64,000 nt of DNA from Stomorhina lunata (Eukaryota; Arthropoda; Insecta; Diptera; Rhiniidae), in assembly GCA_933228675.1 (NCBI GenBank), contig OW121742.1, positions 36,588,779-36,652,778 of the forward strand, written 5' to 3'. Positions 13,801 through 25,560 of this stretch are shown here, one piece after another (position 1 is the stretch's first letter; each line of letters opens with the position of its first letter). The position numbers and the translations under genes are program-made. The notes under the pieces are model-generated. The model made no database searches. It worked only from the letters and a program-made list of their open reading frames with translations, and was not told the DNA's origin.

Positions 13801-14345
13801 AAAAAATATTTTTTTTAATCAATTTTTTATTAAATTTAAAAAAATATATAAAAATTATTAATATTTTTAATATTTACTTTTATAATTGTATTACCCTTAA
13901 CACTAGCTTTCATTTGATATACATTATGCTTGAATATCTTAAGTTTTACTTTAGCTCCGATTCATTAAGAATGTGAAAATTGAGTAGATAACATAGGCAA
14001 TATGGGTATCAAAATTTAGTATTTTAAGTGCACTTTAAGAAAAATATATAAAACTTATAATTTAAGAGTCTTTTGGTAAAAATTTTTCTGAAAAAAAACA
14101 AAAGATTTTAACTTTTTCTAAATTGTTATTGTGTTTATCAAATATGTATTTGTATTTAAAACCAAAAATTATGAAAACTTCTTATCACAATTACATTAAA
14201 TTTCATACTAGCTTTGATTTGATAGACATTTAAAACAAATTTCTGAATTTTTGCTTGTGCTCCAATTTATTAAGAATATGAAATATTATATAAAAACATA
14301 GCCAATATGGGTATAAAAAGTTAGTTTTTGCTGTAAAATATTAGA
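10856..14345 (-). repeat. ~290-bp tandem repeat, inverted arm (about 10 units)
   Basis: Reverse complement of the 5.4-10 kb repeat. Each unit reads GCTCCGATTCATTAAGAATA, then ATAGGCAATATGGGTATC, then AAAATTTAGCATTT. ATGGGT motifs lie near 10903, 11202, 11500, 11782, 12822, 13278, 14002 and 14307, and truncated cores lie near 13529 and 13705. Spacings are 282-305 bp where units are complete. The second block, AGCTTTCATTTGATATACAT, is present (e.g. near 13905). One degenerate core in the opposite (direct) orientation lies near 12600-12650. A gap without cores runs from about 11.85 to 12.6 kb. Non-coding. Confidence 0.9.
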
Positions 14346-15030
14346 AAAAAATACAATCTAGTCATTCTTTAATGCTATGCCTAAAAATAGTTTTTAAATT
14401 CTTTAAATAAATAAATTTTTTCAAGAAGTAGACAAATATTTGTTTGAATTCTTTAAAAAAAATTTCATTAATTCTATTTTATTAGCCATGAAACAAACTC
14501 ATTGTGGATGTAATAGTTCAACAATTTTGCTTTTCTTTAAGAATAATAAACATTTCCTTTGTTTTTTTATATTAGTTTTACAACTGAAAATTGGCTTTAG
14601 TTTATAACAAAATAAACTTTTTATTACAGAATCAAACAAATGTGGCTTTTTTTATGTGACCTCAAAAATATATTGTTTTACTTTGTCATACATTTTTTGG
14701 ATAACCTAAATTTACTTTGAAAATTAAAATTTACTTTCAAGATTTCACTTAATTTTGAAAATTTGAATTTATCTTCTTGATATAAATTTATTTCGTAAAT
14801 TTAAATTTGTTTAAACTTTTGCTTTTTAGTTGATATTTAAACCTTTTAACCTTATTCGTATTAAATTTCTATTAACATTGAAATTTATGCTCCAGCTGTC
14901 TGGTAATGTTATTAGCCTTGCCTTAACCATGTACTTAAATCAGCAGAATATTATTATCTTAAATCTGAATTTATCTTGTGTTGCACAGAAGTTTAAAATA
15001 TAACTTTTTCGTTTGTAATATGATATCAAG
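14346..15030. other. AT-rich low-copy spacer
   Basis: Nothing recognisable as a gene, RNA or tandem repeat. Between about 14700 and 14820 there are diffuse repeats of an AAATTTACTTTGAAAATT type. Otherwise plain intron-like or intergenic sequence. Confidence 0.5.
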
Positions 15031-15260
15031 AGGGCCAACGGCCTTAGGTTAGGTTAAGTTAGTGTGGCGGCAGTCTAATAATAATCTCACTTGGACAATA
15101 AAGTTAATGGTTTTATGAAGAAAACTGACAAAAACTCTTAAGTGTTGAAAGAAACGAGATCCCACAGTCCATTAAATTAGTAGAGCTATCACAATACTAT
15201 GATACCTTAGATACCACGGTTACATACCACTGACAAGGAGTAATGTATCAGGTATGGCTG
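15031..15260 (-). mobile_element. Possible remnant of a short interspersed element (TTAGGTTAGGTTA block)
   Basis: A GC-richer block begins GGCCTTAGGTTAGGTTAAGT and continues with GTGGCGGCAGTC and CTCACTTGGACAATAAAG. Short GGTTAGGTTA runs followed by a GTGGCAGTC-like string and CTCACTTRGAC are, from general knowledge, common at one end of dispersed short elements in higher flies. No A or B box survives here and no target-site duplication was seen, so this is a weak call. Confidence 0.3.
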
Positions 15261-15370
15261 CATTTCAAATGATTTTATATTGCTTCTAAACTGGTGGCTC
15301 TCGACTTAATAATTAAAACTCGACTCTACAGCAAAATTTGGTAGGAAGCCAACCTGATCTGTAGTGTTTA

Positions 15371-15592
15371 TACCTTTCACCACCATAGGTGGAAACTATG
15401 TCCTTCTGTTCGTCCGTCCATCTGGCTGGCTGGACCCCCTGTAAACCTTGTAATCAAAGAACAGATCGCAATTCTATACATAATTTGATGAAATTTGGCA
15501 CAGACAAAAGTTTAAACGACTGGAAATGGGTGAGTCTTGAGAAAATGTTTGTATAATAACAAAATTTAGCAAATATTTGTCTTTGTCTTGAG
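15371..15592 (+). mobile_element. Mini-me-like element copy A, internally deleted
   Basis: The left end is the hairpin TATACCTTTCACCACCATAG then GTGGA. The GTCCGTCC / TCTGGCTGGCTGG / ACCCCC block follows, then GTAAACCTTGTAATCAAAG, a TTTGATGAAATTTGGCACAG string, and the far-end motif AAAATTTAGCAAATATTTGT. All of these occur in the same order in copy E at 58.0 kb, but A is 222 bp against ~767 bp, so the middle is missing. Non-coding. Confidence 0.8.
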
Positions 15593-16083
15593 ATGTTATG
15601 TCCTTGGAATAGTGGAGATATTATAGTCAAGCTGCCATTATATCTTTAGATTTCGTCTTCTTTAGGTTAATATCTGGCCAAGATTGCCACAGATCTCTCA
15701 TTAGTTCGGAATGAATCAGCAACTGAGGATAACTCTATAACTCAGGATTGCTCAGAACTTTGAGATGACTCAGTATGTCTAGATGACTCAGCATTCCACG
15801 TTGTTCTATTCAGTATATTGATAACTATTTTTTTTTTATTTATAAATTATTACAGCATTCACAATCAGAATTAAGCACCACAGAGTTAATACCCCGTCGA
15901 TGTAAAAAAGTTTAAATAGTGAATCAAGCTAGCAACAGATGGCGCAATTTAACTGTTCTTTAAATTACATGACTTGTAATTAAAGTGTTGAAAAGTATTT
16001 ATCTCTCATATTCACCACCTTTTACCTCTCTACTAGTCTTTTCAAGGAAAGTAACCCATATAAGCAGTATTTGTCTGAATATG
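15593..16083. other. Low-copy spacer between element copies
   Basis: Contains a loose cluster of CTCAG/ACTCAG words around 15710-15800 (AACTGAGGATAACTC, ATGACTCAGTATG, ATGACTCAGCATTCC), which may be a decayed short tandem repeat. No gene recognised. Confidence 0.4.
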
Positions 16084-16880
16084 CAGGGTTATCCATTTTG
16101 CGGTTTCAAAAGTGAACGTAAATAAAACACATATAAAATATTTTTTTCGTGATATTACTTTCTGGACTCATATTGGGCGATATTTCAGCCATAACTTGAC
16201 AAATGTTGGTTTTTAAGTACTCAAGATTTATCTGCATAAACACGGTCTTTCACATAGCCCCACAAAAAAGTCTAATGTCAAATTGCATGATCTTGGTGGT
16301 CAGTTGATATCGCTGCGACGAGAAATTACGCGGCCAGGAAATGTCGCTTGTAATAAAGTCATATTCGCTAGAGTTGTGTGGCATGTAGCACCGTCTTGTT
16401 GAAACCACATATTCTTCAAGTCATATTCTTCAATTTTGTGCCGTAAGACAGTCCTAATTCCTGAGAACGACGAGAAATCGGCATATTCGACTCTTCGGCA
16501 ACACTTTCACTTACAGCAGCGATATTTTCAGCGGAACGAGCGAAATGATGATGCACAGGCCTACAATATTTTTAACGCTCCAGTCTCTTCAAATTTCTTC
16601 CCAATTTTGCCAATTGCTTGCGTAGTTGGACGATTATGTAAACCATAATCTTCTCTTAAAGAACGATATGTGGCTGTTGAACAATCACCATTTTTGTTGT
16701 ATGTTTTGATAATTTTTATGCGTTGTGTGATACTTAAGCGATCCATTTTCGTCAATGTCAGACTTTTGACTGAAAAGAACAAAATTGGTTTTTGAACCTA
16801 CGAAATGATTTTCCCGATTTTTCTATTCAAAAAGTAATTAGTCACTTTGTGGTGCGCAGAATCCTCGCATTTTAAGTGAC
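16084..16880 (-). mobile_element. Internally deleted mariner-type DNA transposon
   Basis: On the minus strand this segment holds the N-terminal helix-turn-helix part and a piece of the catalytic part of a mariner-superfamily transposase (see the pseudogene entry), flanked by short non-coding ends. The element lies between two oppositely oriented mini-me-like fragments (15371-15592 and 16975-17306). Exact ends are uncertain: I chose the GCAGGGTTATCCATTTTGCG block on the left and the region just beyond TAATTAGTCACTTTGTGG on the right, and could not verify terminal inverted repeats. It is non-autonomous and clearly dead. Confidence 0.75.
16150..16746 (-). pseudogene. Mariner-type transposase pseudogene (DUF4817-like HTH, fragmentary DDE/D domain)
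   Basis: The start ATG is at 16746 (MDRLSITQRIKII). Frame one continues through a helix-turn-helix typical of the DUF4817-type N-terminus (YGLHNRPTTQAIGKI, then KKFEETGAL) to a stop at about 16561. A frameshift then opens HHHFARSAENIAAVSESVAE and SRRSQELGLSYGT to about 16410. There an internal deletion joins it to a distal part containing NMWFQQDGATCHTT, whose Asp (codon 16393-16395) matches a conserved acidic position of the catalytic core. FPGRVISRRSDIN follows, then a nonsense codon at 16300-16302 where Trp is expected. The region that should carry the third acidic residue reads SCNLTLDFF, with an apparent Asp-to-Asn change and a lost codon. Much of the first half of the catalytic domain is absent. 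Cut-and-paste activity is not possible. Confidence 0.8.
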
Positions 16881-16974
16881 GTTTGACAGGGGGTCTTTTG
16901 CGAAAGCTTTACTCAAGATTCAACCGATTTCAGCAAAATTTTAAACATTAATTTTCGTTTGTATTAACAAAATT

Positions 16975-17306
16975 ATTGATACATTTTAGGACAAAAATAC
17001 TGAAATTTGTGGCTGTTAGCCACAAGGAATATCTATGGGAGGTATAAGAAATAATAGGACAATTTTAAAAGCGATGATCCTATTACCAAAACAAATGTAT
17101 GTTTATAAATTTTGTCAAAGTATCTGTAAAAGTGTAGCCAGTACTCAAATTACAAGCTTTATATGGACAGCCAGCCAGACGGACATCATCAAATTGGCTC
17201 AGTATAAGTCAAATTACAGGTGGGTGTCAGGCAAATATTTCTATACGTTGCATATATCAACAAAAATTTAATATATGTACCTTTCCCACCTATGGTGGAT
17301 GTGGAT
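16975..17306 (-). mobile_element. Mini-me-like element copy H, partial
   Basis: The right end carries TTTCCCACCTATGGTGGATG, the reverse-orientation terminal hairpin. Preceding it are CAGCCAGCCAGACGGACATC, GGCTCAGTATAAG, GGTGGGTGTCAGGCAAATAT, and TCTATACGTTGCATATATCA. All of these match, in order, the last ~150 bp of copies B (20.6 kb) and D (34.4 kb). The left part includes CTATGGGAGGTATAAGAAAT, matching the internal unit. The far end is missing. It faces copy A across the mariner fossil. Confidence 0.8.
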
Positions 17307-17925
17307 ATAGCAAGTATATTGAATTTCTTATTGTCAAACAAATGGTGCCTCACCTTTTTTTTAAACCAAATTTTTAAAATTATTAGTATTTTGGATATAA
17401 AAGCTTTCCGAGCAATATTTTTGTATAAAAAAATATTTTAAATATTTGCACAATGGGATGGTATCAGTTACAAAACAACAAACCATTTTAAACTATTTAA
17501 TTTGGGGCTAAAAGTCTTTAAAAAGGTCTTTCAATTTATAAAATATTTTAATGAATTTTAAATTACATATATGTAAATTATTTGTAAAGATTTTAGCTTT
17601 CCACACCACTGTGCCCTGGTATTAGAACAATAAAATCTAAGAAAAGTTATAAAAGAGATATAAGAAAAACAAAAAAAAAAACGAACTTTTGTCGTAACAA
17701 GCATGTTCAACCAATAAATCATCTCTAAAAAGACTGCTGTGATTTTTTATTAAATAAACTTCTTTTTTTCTGGGTTTTTTTGTTTAAATTATCTGACATT
17801 CAATTACACGGTGCTACAAAAAGAAATTATTAAAAAATTATGAAAATAAAAAGCAATTAATTTCTGTTTGACTCAAACCAAAACAAATATTATTATACAA
17901 ATACTTTCGTGAGTTTAAATATAAG
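17307..17925. other. AT-rich spacer with one candidate MITE
   Basis: Apart from the candidate at 17448-17614, no gene or array is seen. Short frames here have no recognisable domains. Confidence 0.4.
17448..17614. mobile_element. Candidate short MITE with GCACARTGG ends
   Basis: The left end reads GCACAATGGGATGG and the reverse complement of the right end reads GCACAGTGGTGTGG, so 11 of 14 outer bases match. The interior is 140 bp of AT-rich non-coding DNA. Same terminal motif as 4591-4884. No clear target-site duplication. Confidence 0.35.
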
Positions 17926-19440
<1,515 letters not shown>

Positions 19441-19893
19441 ATATTAAGGAAATTAATAACGGAATGACATTGATAGTAAAAAAGCTATCAATGATTAATA
19501 TTAAGGGAACTTATCTGATCGATTTAATGTAGTATTAAAAAAAAACTCAGCAATTGCCCTAGAAAAATGTCTTTGCTAATAAAACAATGTTAGGGTGTGC
19601 TGTTTCGAAATCAAAATTTCATGAATTGGGCTACGACAGATTGAAAAAACATTCGTTCTACACCTGACACATTAGCTCCCAGTTATGACATAAATATATT
19701 AAAATTTTGTGATCTTATTTACTGTTAAAAGAAAACTAATAGTTTTAATTTTTCATCACTTTTGTCTCACTGTGTTATCAAACATTCAATTACTTAGAAG
19801 AGCAAAACTATAAAGAAACCACATTTTGAACAAAACAAGAAAAAATATGTCTTTATAAATATAAATTAAGGAATTTAATAAACAAAAAAATTT
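19441..19893. other. AT-rich spacer
   Basis: No gene, repeat array or element end recognised between copies F and B. Confidence 0.4.
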
Positions 19894-20635
19894 AAAACAA
19901 GTTAGAAAGTGCTATAGTCTGTATAAAGACAATTATTTGCTAAATTTTGCCATCATACAAACATTTTCTCAAAACTTATATATTTAAGCTGTTTCCGTCA
20001 TTTGGACTTATATGAGAGCTAGGGTCAAATGTGGACCGATTATCTCTTGGTGAATTGATTACAGTTGGTACAAAAATTATGTATGTAAAAAATAAACCTA
20101 AAATTCCCATTATCTTCAGATTTACGAGCTTTTTAGTGATTTTTGTCTCATTTATTGCGTTTTTAAAGAAAATTTGGTATGGGAGCTATGGTCAAATGTA
20201 GACCGATTTTAACGAAATTTGGTACAGTGATTTTAGTTGATAGCAGTATTTGATTTAAATTTCACGAAAAAATATTGATATACATATGTGGCGAATATAT
20301 CAATTCCGGGAAGTAGGACCTATGGGAGGTACCATAAATCATGGACCGATTTTGACGAATTTCAATAGCCATGGTCCCATTATCAAAAAAAATGATCTGT
20401 GCAAAATTTCATCAAATTATCTTTAGAATTGCGACCTGCAGCTTGATTACAAGGTTTACATGGGGGTCCAGCCAGCCAGCCAGACGGACGGACGGACATC
20501 GCTAAATCGACTCAGATAGTGATTCTAAGCCTATTGGTATACTAAAAGGTGGGTCTAAGACAAATATTTCCATGCGTTACATACATCAGCACAAACTTAT
20601 AATACCCTTTCCACCTATGGTGGTGAAGGGTATAA
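19894..20635 (-). mobile_element. Mini-me-like element copy B, near full length
   Basis: Left terminus AAAACAAGTTAGAAAGTGC, TATAGTCTG; right terminus the hairpin ATACCCTTTCCACCTATGG, TGGTGAAGGGTATA. Internal modules repeat about every 150-160 bp (near 20014, 20176 and 20321) around TATGGGAGCTATGGTC, AAATGTGGACCGATTTT. Near the hairpin end are GGTTTACATGGGGGTCC, the (CCAG)n-(GACG)n tract AGCCAGCCAGACGGACGG, and ATCGACTCAGATAGTGATTC. It is 742 bp, non-coding, and in reverse complement is nearly collinear with copy E. Confidence 0.85.
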
Positions 20636-21019
20636 ATACAATCAAACATGTGTTATTCAATTTTTTAAGTTTTATTAAAAGCAATTGCCCAGATGTTGGC
20701 AATTGTCAATGAAAGACTTAAATTATAAAAAAAAAAGAAGAAACATATTTATAGGAAATATTTTTTAGCAAGAACATATTACCATAAAGAAAATTGAAAA
20801 GCTTGTAAAAACAAAGTCATGAATTCTATATTTCTTTGATAAAAGAATTTCAAATTTGGGCACAGTGGAATGATGTCCCGTACAAAGTACTTCAACAATA
20901 TAAGATTTTGTATAAAACTTTTGTTTTTTACTATTGGAAAGTTTTATTTGAAAATAGTATATCGATAAACTTAAGACGATTTTTGTGACAAAGCGCCATC
21001 AAGAAGATTTTTTTGTTTG
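20636..21019. other. Spacer with a short dispersed motif
   Basis: Contains CCCAGATGTTGGCAATTGTC near 20688, followed by AAAGACTTAAATTATAA. A diverged copy of the same ~45 bp is at 25583 (CCCAGATGTTGACAATTGTC). Also holds GGGCACAGTGG at 20858, like the candidate MITE ends. No gene. Confidence 0.5.
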
Positions 21020-22150
21020 TCTATTTGTATGTTGTTTGTTGGGAAGGATCTCCGAAACAGTGTAGTATTGTGTGGCCGGTGGTGACTATAGGCTAATTTT
21101 TTTTTTCGAAATTTCATGTGGGCGTGACCCCTTCCATATAACTCATATATTAAAAATGACAAATATATGCGACCGAGAGGCCCGATTTTTCTGAAATTTT
21201 GACAGTATGTTAAGGTATGACCGGTGGAAAAAAATAGACCAGATTTTTTTTTCAAATCTCAAGTGGGCGTGACCCCTCCCATATAAGTCAGATTTTAAAA
21301 CATACAAATATAGATGATCGAGAGGGCCGATTTTTCTGAAATTTTGACAGTATGGCAAGATGTGACCGCTAGTTAAAATAGGCAAGTGTATTTTCAGAAA
21401 TCTCAAGTGGGCGTGACACCTCCAATATAATTCATATATTAAAATTCACAAATATAGCAGGTAAGATTTTTCTGAAATTTAGACAGTATATTAAGGTGTG
21501 ACTGGTGGGTAAAATAAGTCAGATTTTTTTTTGAAATCTCAAGTGGACGTGACCCCTTCCATATAAGTCAGATTTAAAAAATTACAAATATGGATGATAA
21601 AACCGACCGATTTCTCTGAAATTTAGACAGAGTGGTAAGCTGTGATTGGTGGTTAAAAAACCTAGGTTTTTCTCTAAAATACCAAGGGAGCGTGACGCCT
21701 CCCATATAATTCAGCTTTTAAAAATTACAAATATGGATGATCAACCAATTTTTCTGAAATTTAGACAGTCTAGTAAGGTGTGACCGGTGGTAAAATAGGC
21801 AAGGGTTTTTCCAGAAATCTCAAGTGGGCGTGACCCCTCCCATATAAGTAAAATATTAAAAATGACAAATATAGATGACCGAGCCGACCAATTTTTCTTC
21901 AATTTTTACAGTATATATTGAGTTACCGGTGGATAAAATAGGCTACATTTTTTTTTTTTGCAAATTTCAAATAGGCGTGACCCCTCCCATATAACTCATA
22001 TATTAAAAATGACAAATATGGATGATCGATTTTTCAAAAATGTTGATTGGATGTGTGTGACCGGTGGGTAAATAGGCTTGGATGTTTTTTAATCAAAAGT
22101 GAACCCTCCCATAAAGACAAATATTAAAAATGACAAATATGGATGGATAA
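21020..22150. repeat. ~142-bp tandem repeat, about 8 copies
   Basis: The landmark AAGTGGGCGTGACCCCTCCC, ATATAA recurs near 21120, 21264, 21408, 21544, 21687, 21825, 21971 and (degenerate) 22098, that is every 127-146 bp. Between landmarks come ACAAATATGGATGATCGA, TTTTTCTGAAATTTTGACAG and GGTGTGACCGGTGG, AAAATAGGC. Copies differ by 15-30 percent by eye, so it is an old array. Short minus-strand frames here repeat the same peptide pattern and are not a gene. The family is not known to me. Confidence 0.9.
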
Positions 22151-23561
22151 GTGTGGTTATTTTCATACTATAGGATAGTTTTTCGCTTTTTAAATTTTTT
22201 TGAAAATATACCAACGGTGACCTTGGAATTGGAAAATGGGGATAAAATTCCCCTTTTCTTTAAAATTGTATACATATCTTGAGAGCGGCTTTCTTTCTAA
22301 ATGTTTGTTTTTAGTCCAAGCTAGGATTATACATTAAGAAAAATTTACCATATTTACCAAATACATTAATAAAGGATTCAATTTAAAAAATTAATAAAAA
22401 TATTTCATAAATGTTAATTTTTTAAGAAAGTGTTAACACAGTAATAAGTTAAAAACTTTAACTGCCAAAAATTTTCTTTAAAATTTGACAAATTACATTC
22501 AATGCTGTACGTAAAGGGAATGTTTTACTGAATTAATTTTGGTTAAAAATTACCTTAGAACCCCATTATCTACGAATATATAATAAAACATTAACTTTAA
22601 AAAAAAAAATTTCTTCGTAAAAATTAAAAAATGATTAATATCTTTTTGAGAAAAAAATTCACTTTTTTCGATCAGCGAAAAATATTTGACTTTGGAAATT
22701 TCTAAACATTAAACGACTTAAGATATTTAATAAGCGTCCAATCGAGAAAATACTTGATTTTTCATTATTTTATTTTCTGAACTGTTTACTGTTTGTTGGT
22801 ATTTAAAAAAAAATGGGTTTATTATCGATTGCACAATGGGTCAATAACTAAAAAAAAGTTAAAGATAAAAATGATTTTATTTATTTTTGAACTCAAATAA
22901 CTTAAAACCTATAACTGTTATTATAGTAAAATTAACATAGTTTTTGTTCGTTTCTTCTAGCTCGTTCCAAAATATAACATATTGAACAATAATTGAAAGA
23001 GCTACACTTTCCAAAAGCTTTTTTCTTCTGAGGTGGCCTACTTTGATGCCCAATGATTTACCCTGTGTAAACACCGGGTAACCACAAATTCAAAATTTAA
23101 AAAGCTTAGGTCCTCCCTAACAATTCTCTTATACATATCAGACTTTTAGTTTAGAAGATTTATTACCACTTTTTTTGTTACAAACCACTGTGTGTTACTA
23201 CATAGTACATGACCTAGTCGGTTTATGTAATGCTTAATAACTTTTAGATATCTCGTCTGATTTAAAAAATTTAAACGACGTTTTATTAGGAACTAAATTC
23301 TTATGTTACATTTATATAACTTTTATAAGCTTTTATATAAGAATAAGCATTTAAAAGCTACTAAAGTCGAAAAAATGGAAAAATTTTGTTTTAATTTTCT
23401 TAACAAAAAAAAATACTTTTCATTTACAAATGTATCAAAAATGACATGTTTTTTTTTAAGGATAATCTATTTTCTTTTATTTGCTGTTAAAAAATATAAA
23501 AACGGATGCAAATTAACTGAGCTTTGGTCGATAAGTTGATGAACCTCGTTAAAATCCTTTT
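22151..23561. other. AT-rich low-copy spacer
   Basis: No gene supported. The short minus-strand frame around 22877-23074 has no recognisable domain. GCACAATGGG at 22831 and CCACTGTGTG at 23185 could be the ends of a further, weak candidate MITE of ~360 bp. Confidence 0.4.
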
Positions 23562-24290
23562 TATACCCTTCACCACCATAGGTGGAAAGGGTATATTGGG
23601 TTTGTGCTGATGTTTGTAACGCATAGAAATATTAGTCTGAGACTCACCTTTTAGTATGACAATCGACTAAGAATCACTGAGTTGTTTTGACATAGCCCCA
23701 TATTTTGTTCCAAAGAAGATTCCTTATCTTTTTGGGCGAAATTGGATTACTATTTCGGGTACCTCCCATATGGATGACTTCCCGGAATAGAGTTTTTTGT
23801 CCTTTACAGCCACAAATTTATTTGTATTTTAATAATATTCAGCACAAACATTGCTTATCATAACCTTAATCAGCGTTCTTAATTTTGTAGAAATCGGCCC
23901 ATATTTGACCATACCTCCCATACAAGAAACATTCTCTAAGACGTTTATATACACATAAAAGCACAAAAACCTTAATAACTCTAAAGATAAATGCACTTGA
24001 TTACTAAAACTTTCCACACATAAATATTTTATAAGTATGCACCAACAACCAAAATTTGGTAACAATCGGTTCACAATTGACAATAGCTCCCATATTAGGC
24101 CCTTAGCCGGAAATGATATAAATCTCGAAATTTTGGAAAAATAGCTCAAAGTAAATATATGTATGTCTCTAAGACTTAAGGAAAACTTGTTTAATTGTTG
24201 GTCCATTTTTTACCTTAGTAGTGAAGGGTATTATATAGTCGGGCGTGACTGTTTAATAGCTATTCTTACTTGTTTTTTTTTTTTTTTTTT
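23562..24290 (+). mobile_element. Mini-me-like element copy C, near full length
   Basis: Begins with the hairpin TATACCCTTCACCACCATAG, GTGGAAAGGGTATA (23562-23595). GTTTGTGCTGATGTTTGTAA, CGCATAGAAATATT and ACCTTTTAGTATGACAATCG follow. The CCAG/GACG tract present in other copies is deleted here. Reverse-orientation modules (GACCATACCTCCCATAC) recur about every 150-170 bp. The far end is TATAGTCGGGCGTGAC, CTTACTTG, then an 18-base poly(T) at 24273-24290. It is the inverted counterpart of copy D. The minus-strand frame across it is a shadow of non-coding repeat. Confidence 0.85.
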
Positions 24291-24414
24291 GTATATAACT
24301 CTTAAACTTGTACGTATTTCTGAAATTTGTTTGCACCATTTGTCACGTACTCAATAAGACCTAAAACACAAGCTAGGTCGTTTCCCGAGTTTTTTTTTTA
24401 GAATGCATCAGAGT

Positions 24415-25560
24415 GTTATCTATAGAAAAAAATTGTATAGAAAAAATTTAACATTCAACAAATTTTCTCTACAAAAATTTTGACAGGCTCAAAAATTATG
24501 TAGAAACTTTCTAAAGAAAACTCTTAACACAGATCGAATTTTAATTTCAACAAAATTTTTGCTGTCGACATATATTTTAAAGAAAAATTTAAATAGATAA
24601 AAAATTTTCTAAAAAATTTAACAGGCAAAAAATTGTTGACAGACAAATTCTAACAGAAAATATAACCGACTTAAATAACAAATTTTTAGCAGACATTCAA
24701 TTTTCTACAAAAAAAAATTTAACAAATTTTTGCTATTGAAAAATTATTACTGTCAACATATTTTTTCAAGAAAAATTTAAATAGATAAAAAATTTTCTAA
24801 AAAATTTTAACAGGCAAAAAATTGTTGACAGACAAATTCTAACAGAAAATATAACCGACTTAAATAACAAACTTTTAACAGACATTCAATTTTCTATAAA
24901 AAAAATTTAACAAATTTTTGCTATCGAAAAATTATTATTGACAATATATTTTTTAAAGAAAAATTTTAATATCAAAAAATAACAAATTAGTCGGGATGTA
25001 AATATTATTCAAAAAGAAGTGTATTTTTTTCGATCTGTCTAAATTGGGGATAATCCTCCTGTAGAGATGGCTTAACCAACCATCGAAACGCGTCGAGGAA
25101 TTTGGTTTCTCCGCAAACATTTTTTGGCTTTTTATCAATAAATTGATCTGTTACATTAATAAATAAATGTAACAGGTTTGGGATCAAATGCAAATACACT
25201 TCTTTTTGAAAAATTTTAATAGACAAAAAAATTCTCTAGAAAAATTTTTGACAGAAAAATTTTAACAGAAAAATTTGAACAGAAGAATTTTAACGGAAAA
25301 TAATAGAAAATAAGCGAAAATTTTGAACAGACTTCAAATTTTTTATAGAAACAATTTAACTGACTCAATAATTTTCTATTAATCTTAATAAAATTTCTAG
25401 CAAAAAAGTTAAACAAAAAAAAATATTTTTCTACAAAAACATTGTTTGGACAAAAAAATTTTTCTTCACAAAAAAAATTTTAAGAAACAAAATATTGTCT
25501 AAGAAATATTTTTATAGAAAACTTTTAATAAACAGAAAAATTTGCTGAACTGAGGGAAAT
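24415..25560. repeat. Degenerate AT minisatellite (TTTAACAG / AAAATTTTCT type) with an insertion
   Basis: Loose copies of AGAAAAATTTTAACAGAC and AAAAATTTTCTA. A longer block of about 240 bp (TTTAAATAGATAAAAAATT ... TTGTTGACAGACAAATTCTA ... GACATTCAATTTTCTA) occurs twice in direct orientation, at about 24590-24720 and 24775-24900, so there is a higher-order duplication. The array is interrupted by the 25008-25210 insertion. Confidence 0.8.
25008..25210. mobile_element. 203-bp MITE-like insertion with perfect 19-bp inverted termini
   Basis: The left terminus TTCAAAAAGAAGTGTATTT (25008-25026) and right terminus AAATACACTTCTTTTTGAA (25192-25210) are exact reverse complements. The interior is relatively GC-rich (ACCATCGAAACGCGTCGAGG) and unlike the surrounding AT minisatellite. 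No transposase is encoded. A target-site duplication was not obvious. The adjoining left sequence (24972-25010) reappears inverted at 60.1 kb, so the mobile unit may be longer than the inverted repeat. Confidence 0.6.

Noticed and set aside
15038..15052. TTAGG telomere-like repeat
   Set aside because: Only two GGTTA units occur. Flies lack TTAGG telomeres, and the block is better explained as part of a dispersed short element.
16436..16648. Plus-strand 70-residue frame
   Set aside because: It is the antisense shadow of the mariner transposase pseudogene on the minus strand.
20971..21406. Two overlapping minus-strand frames with similar peptides
   Set aside because: They lie across the ~142-bp tandem repeat, and peptide similarity simply reflects the DNA repeat. 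Stops appear in later units.
23829..24206. Minus-strand 125-residue frame
   Set aside because: It lies entirely inside mini-me-like copy C, and the same sequence in copy D is not open, so it is chance.
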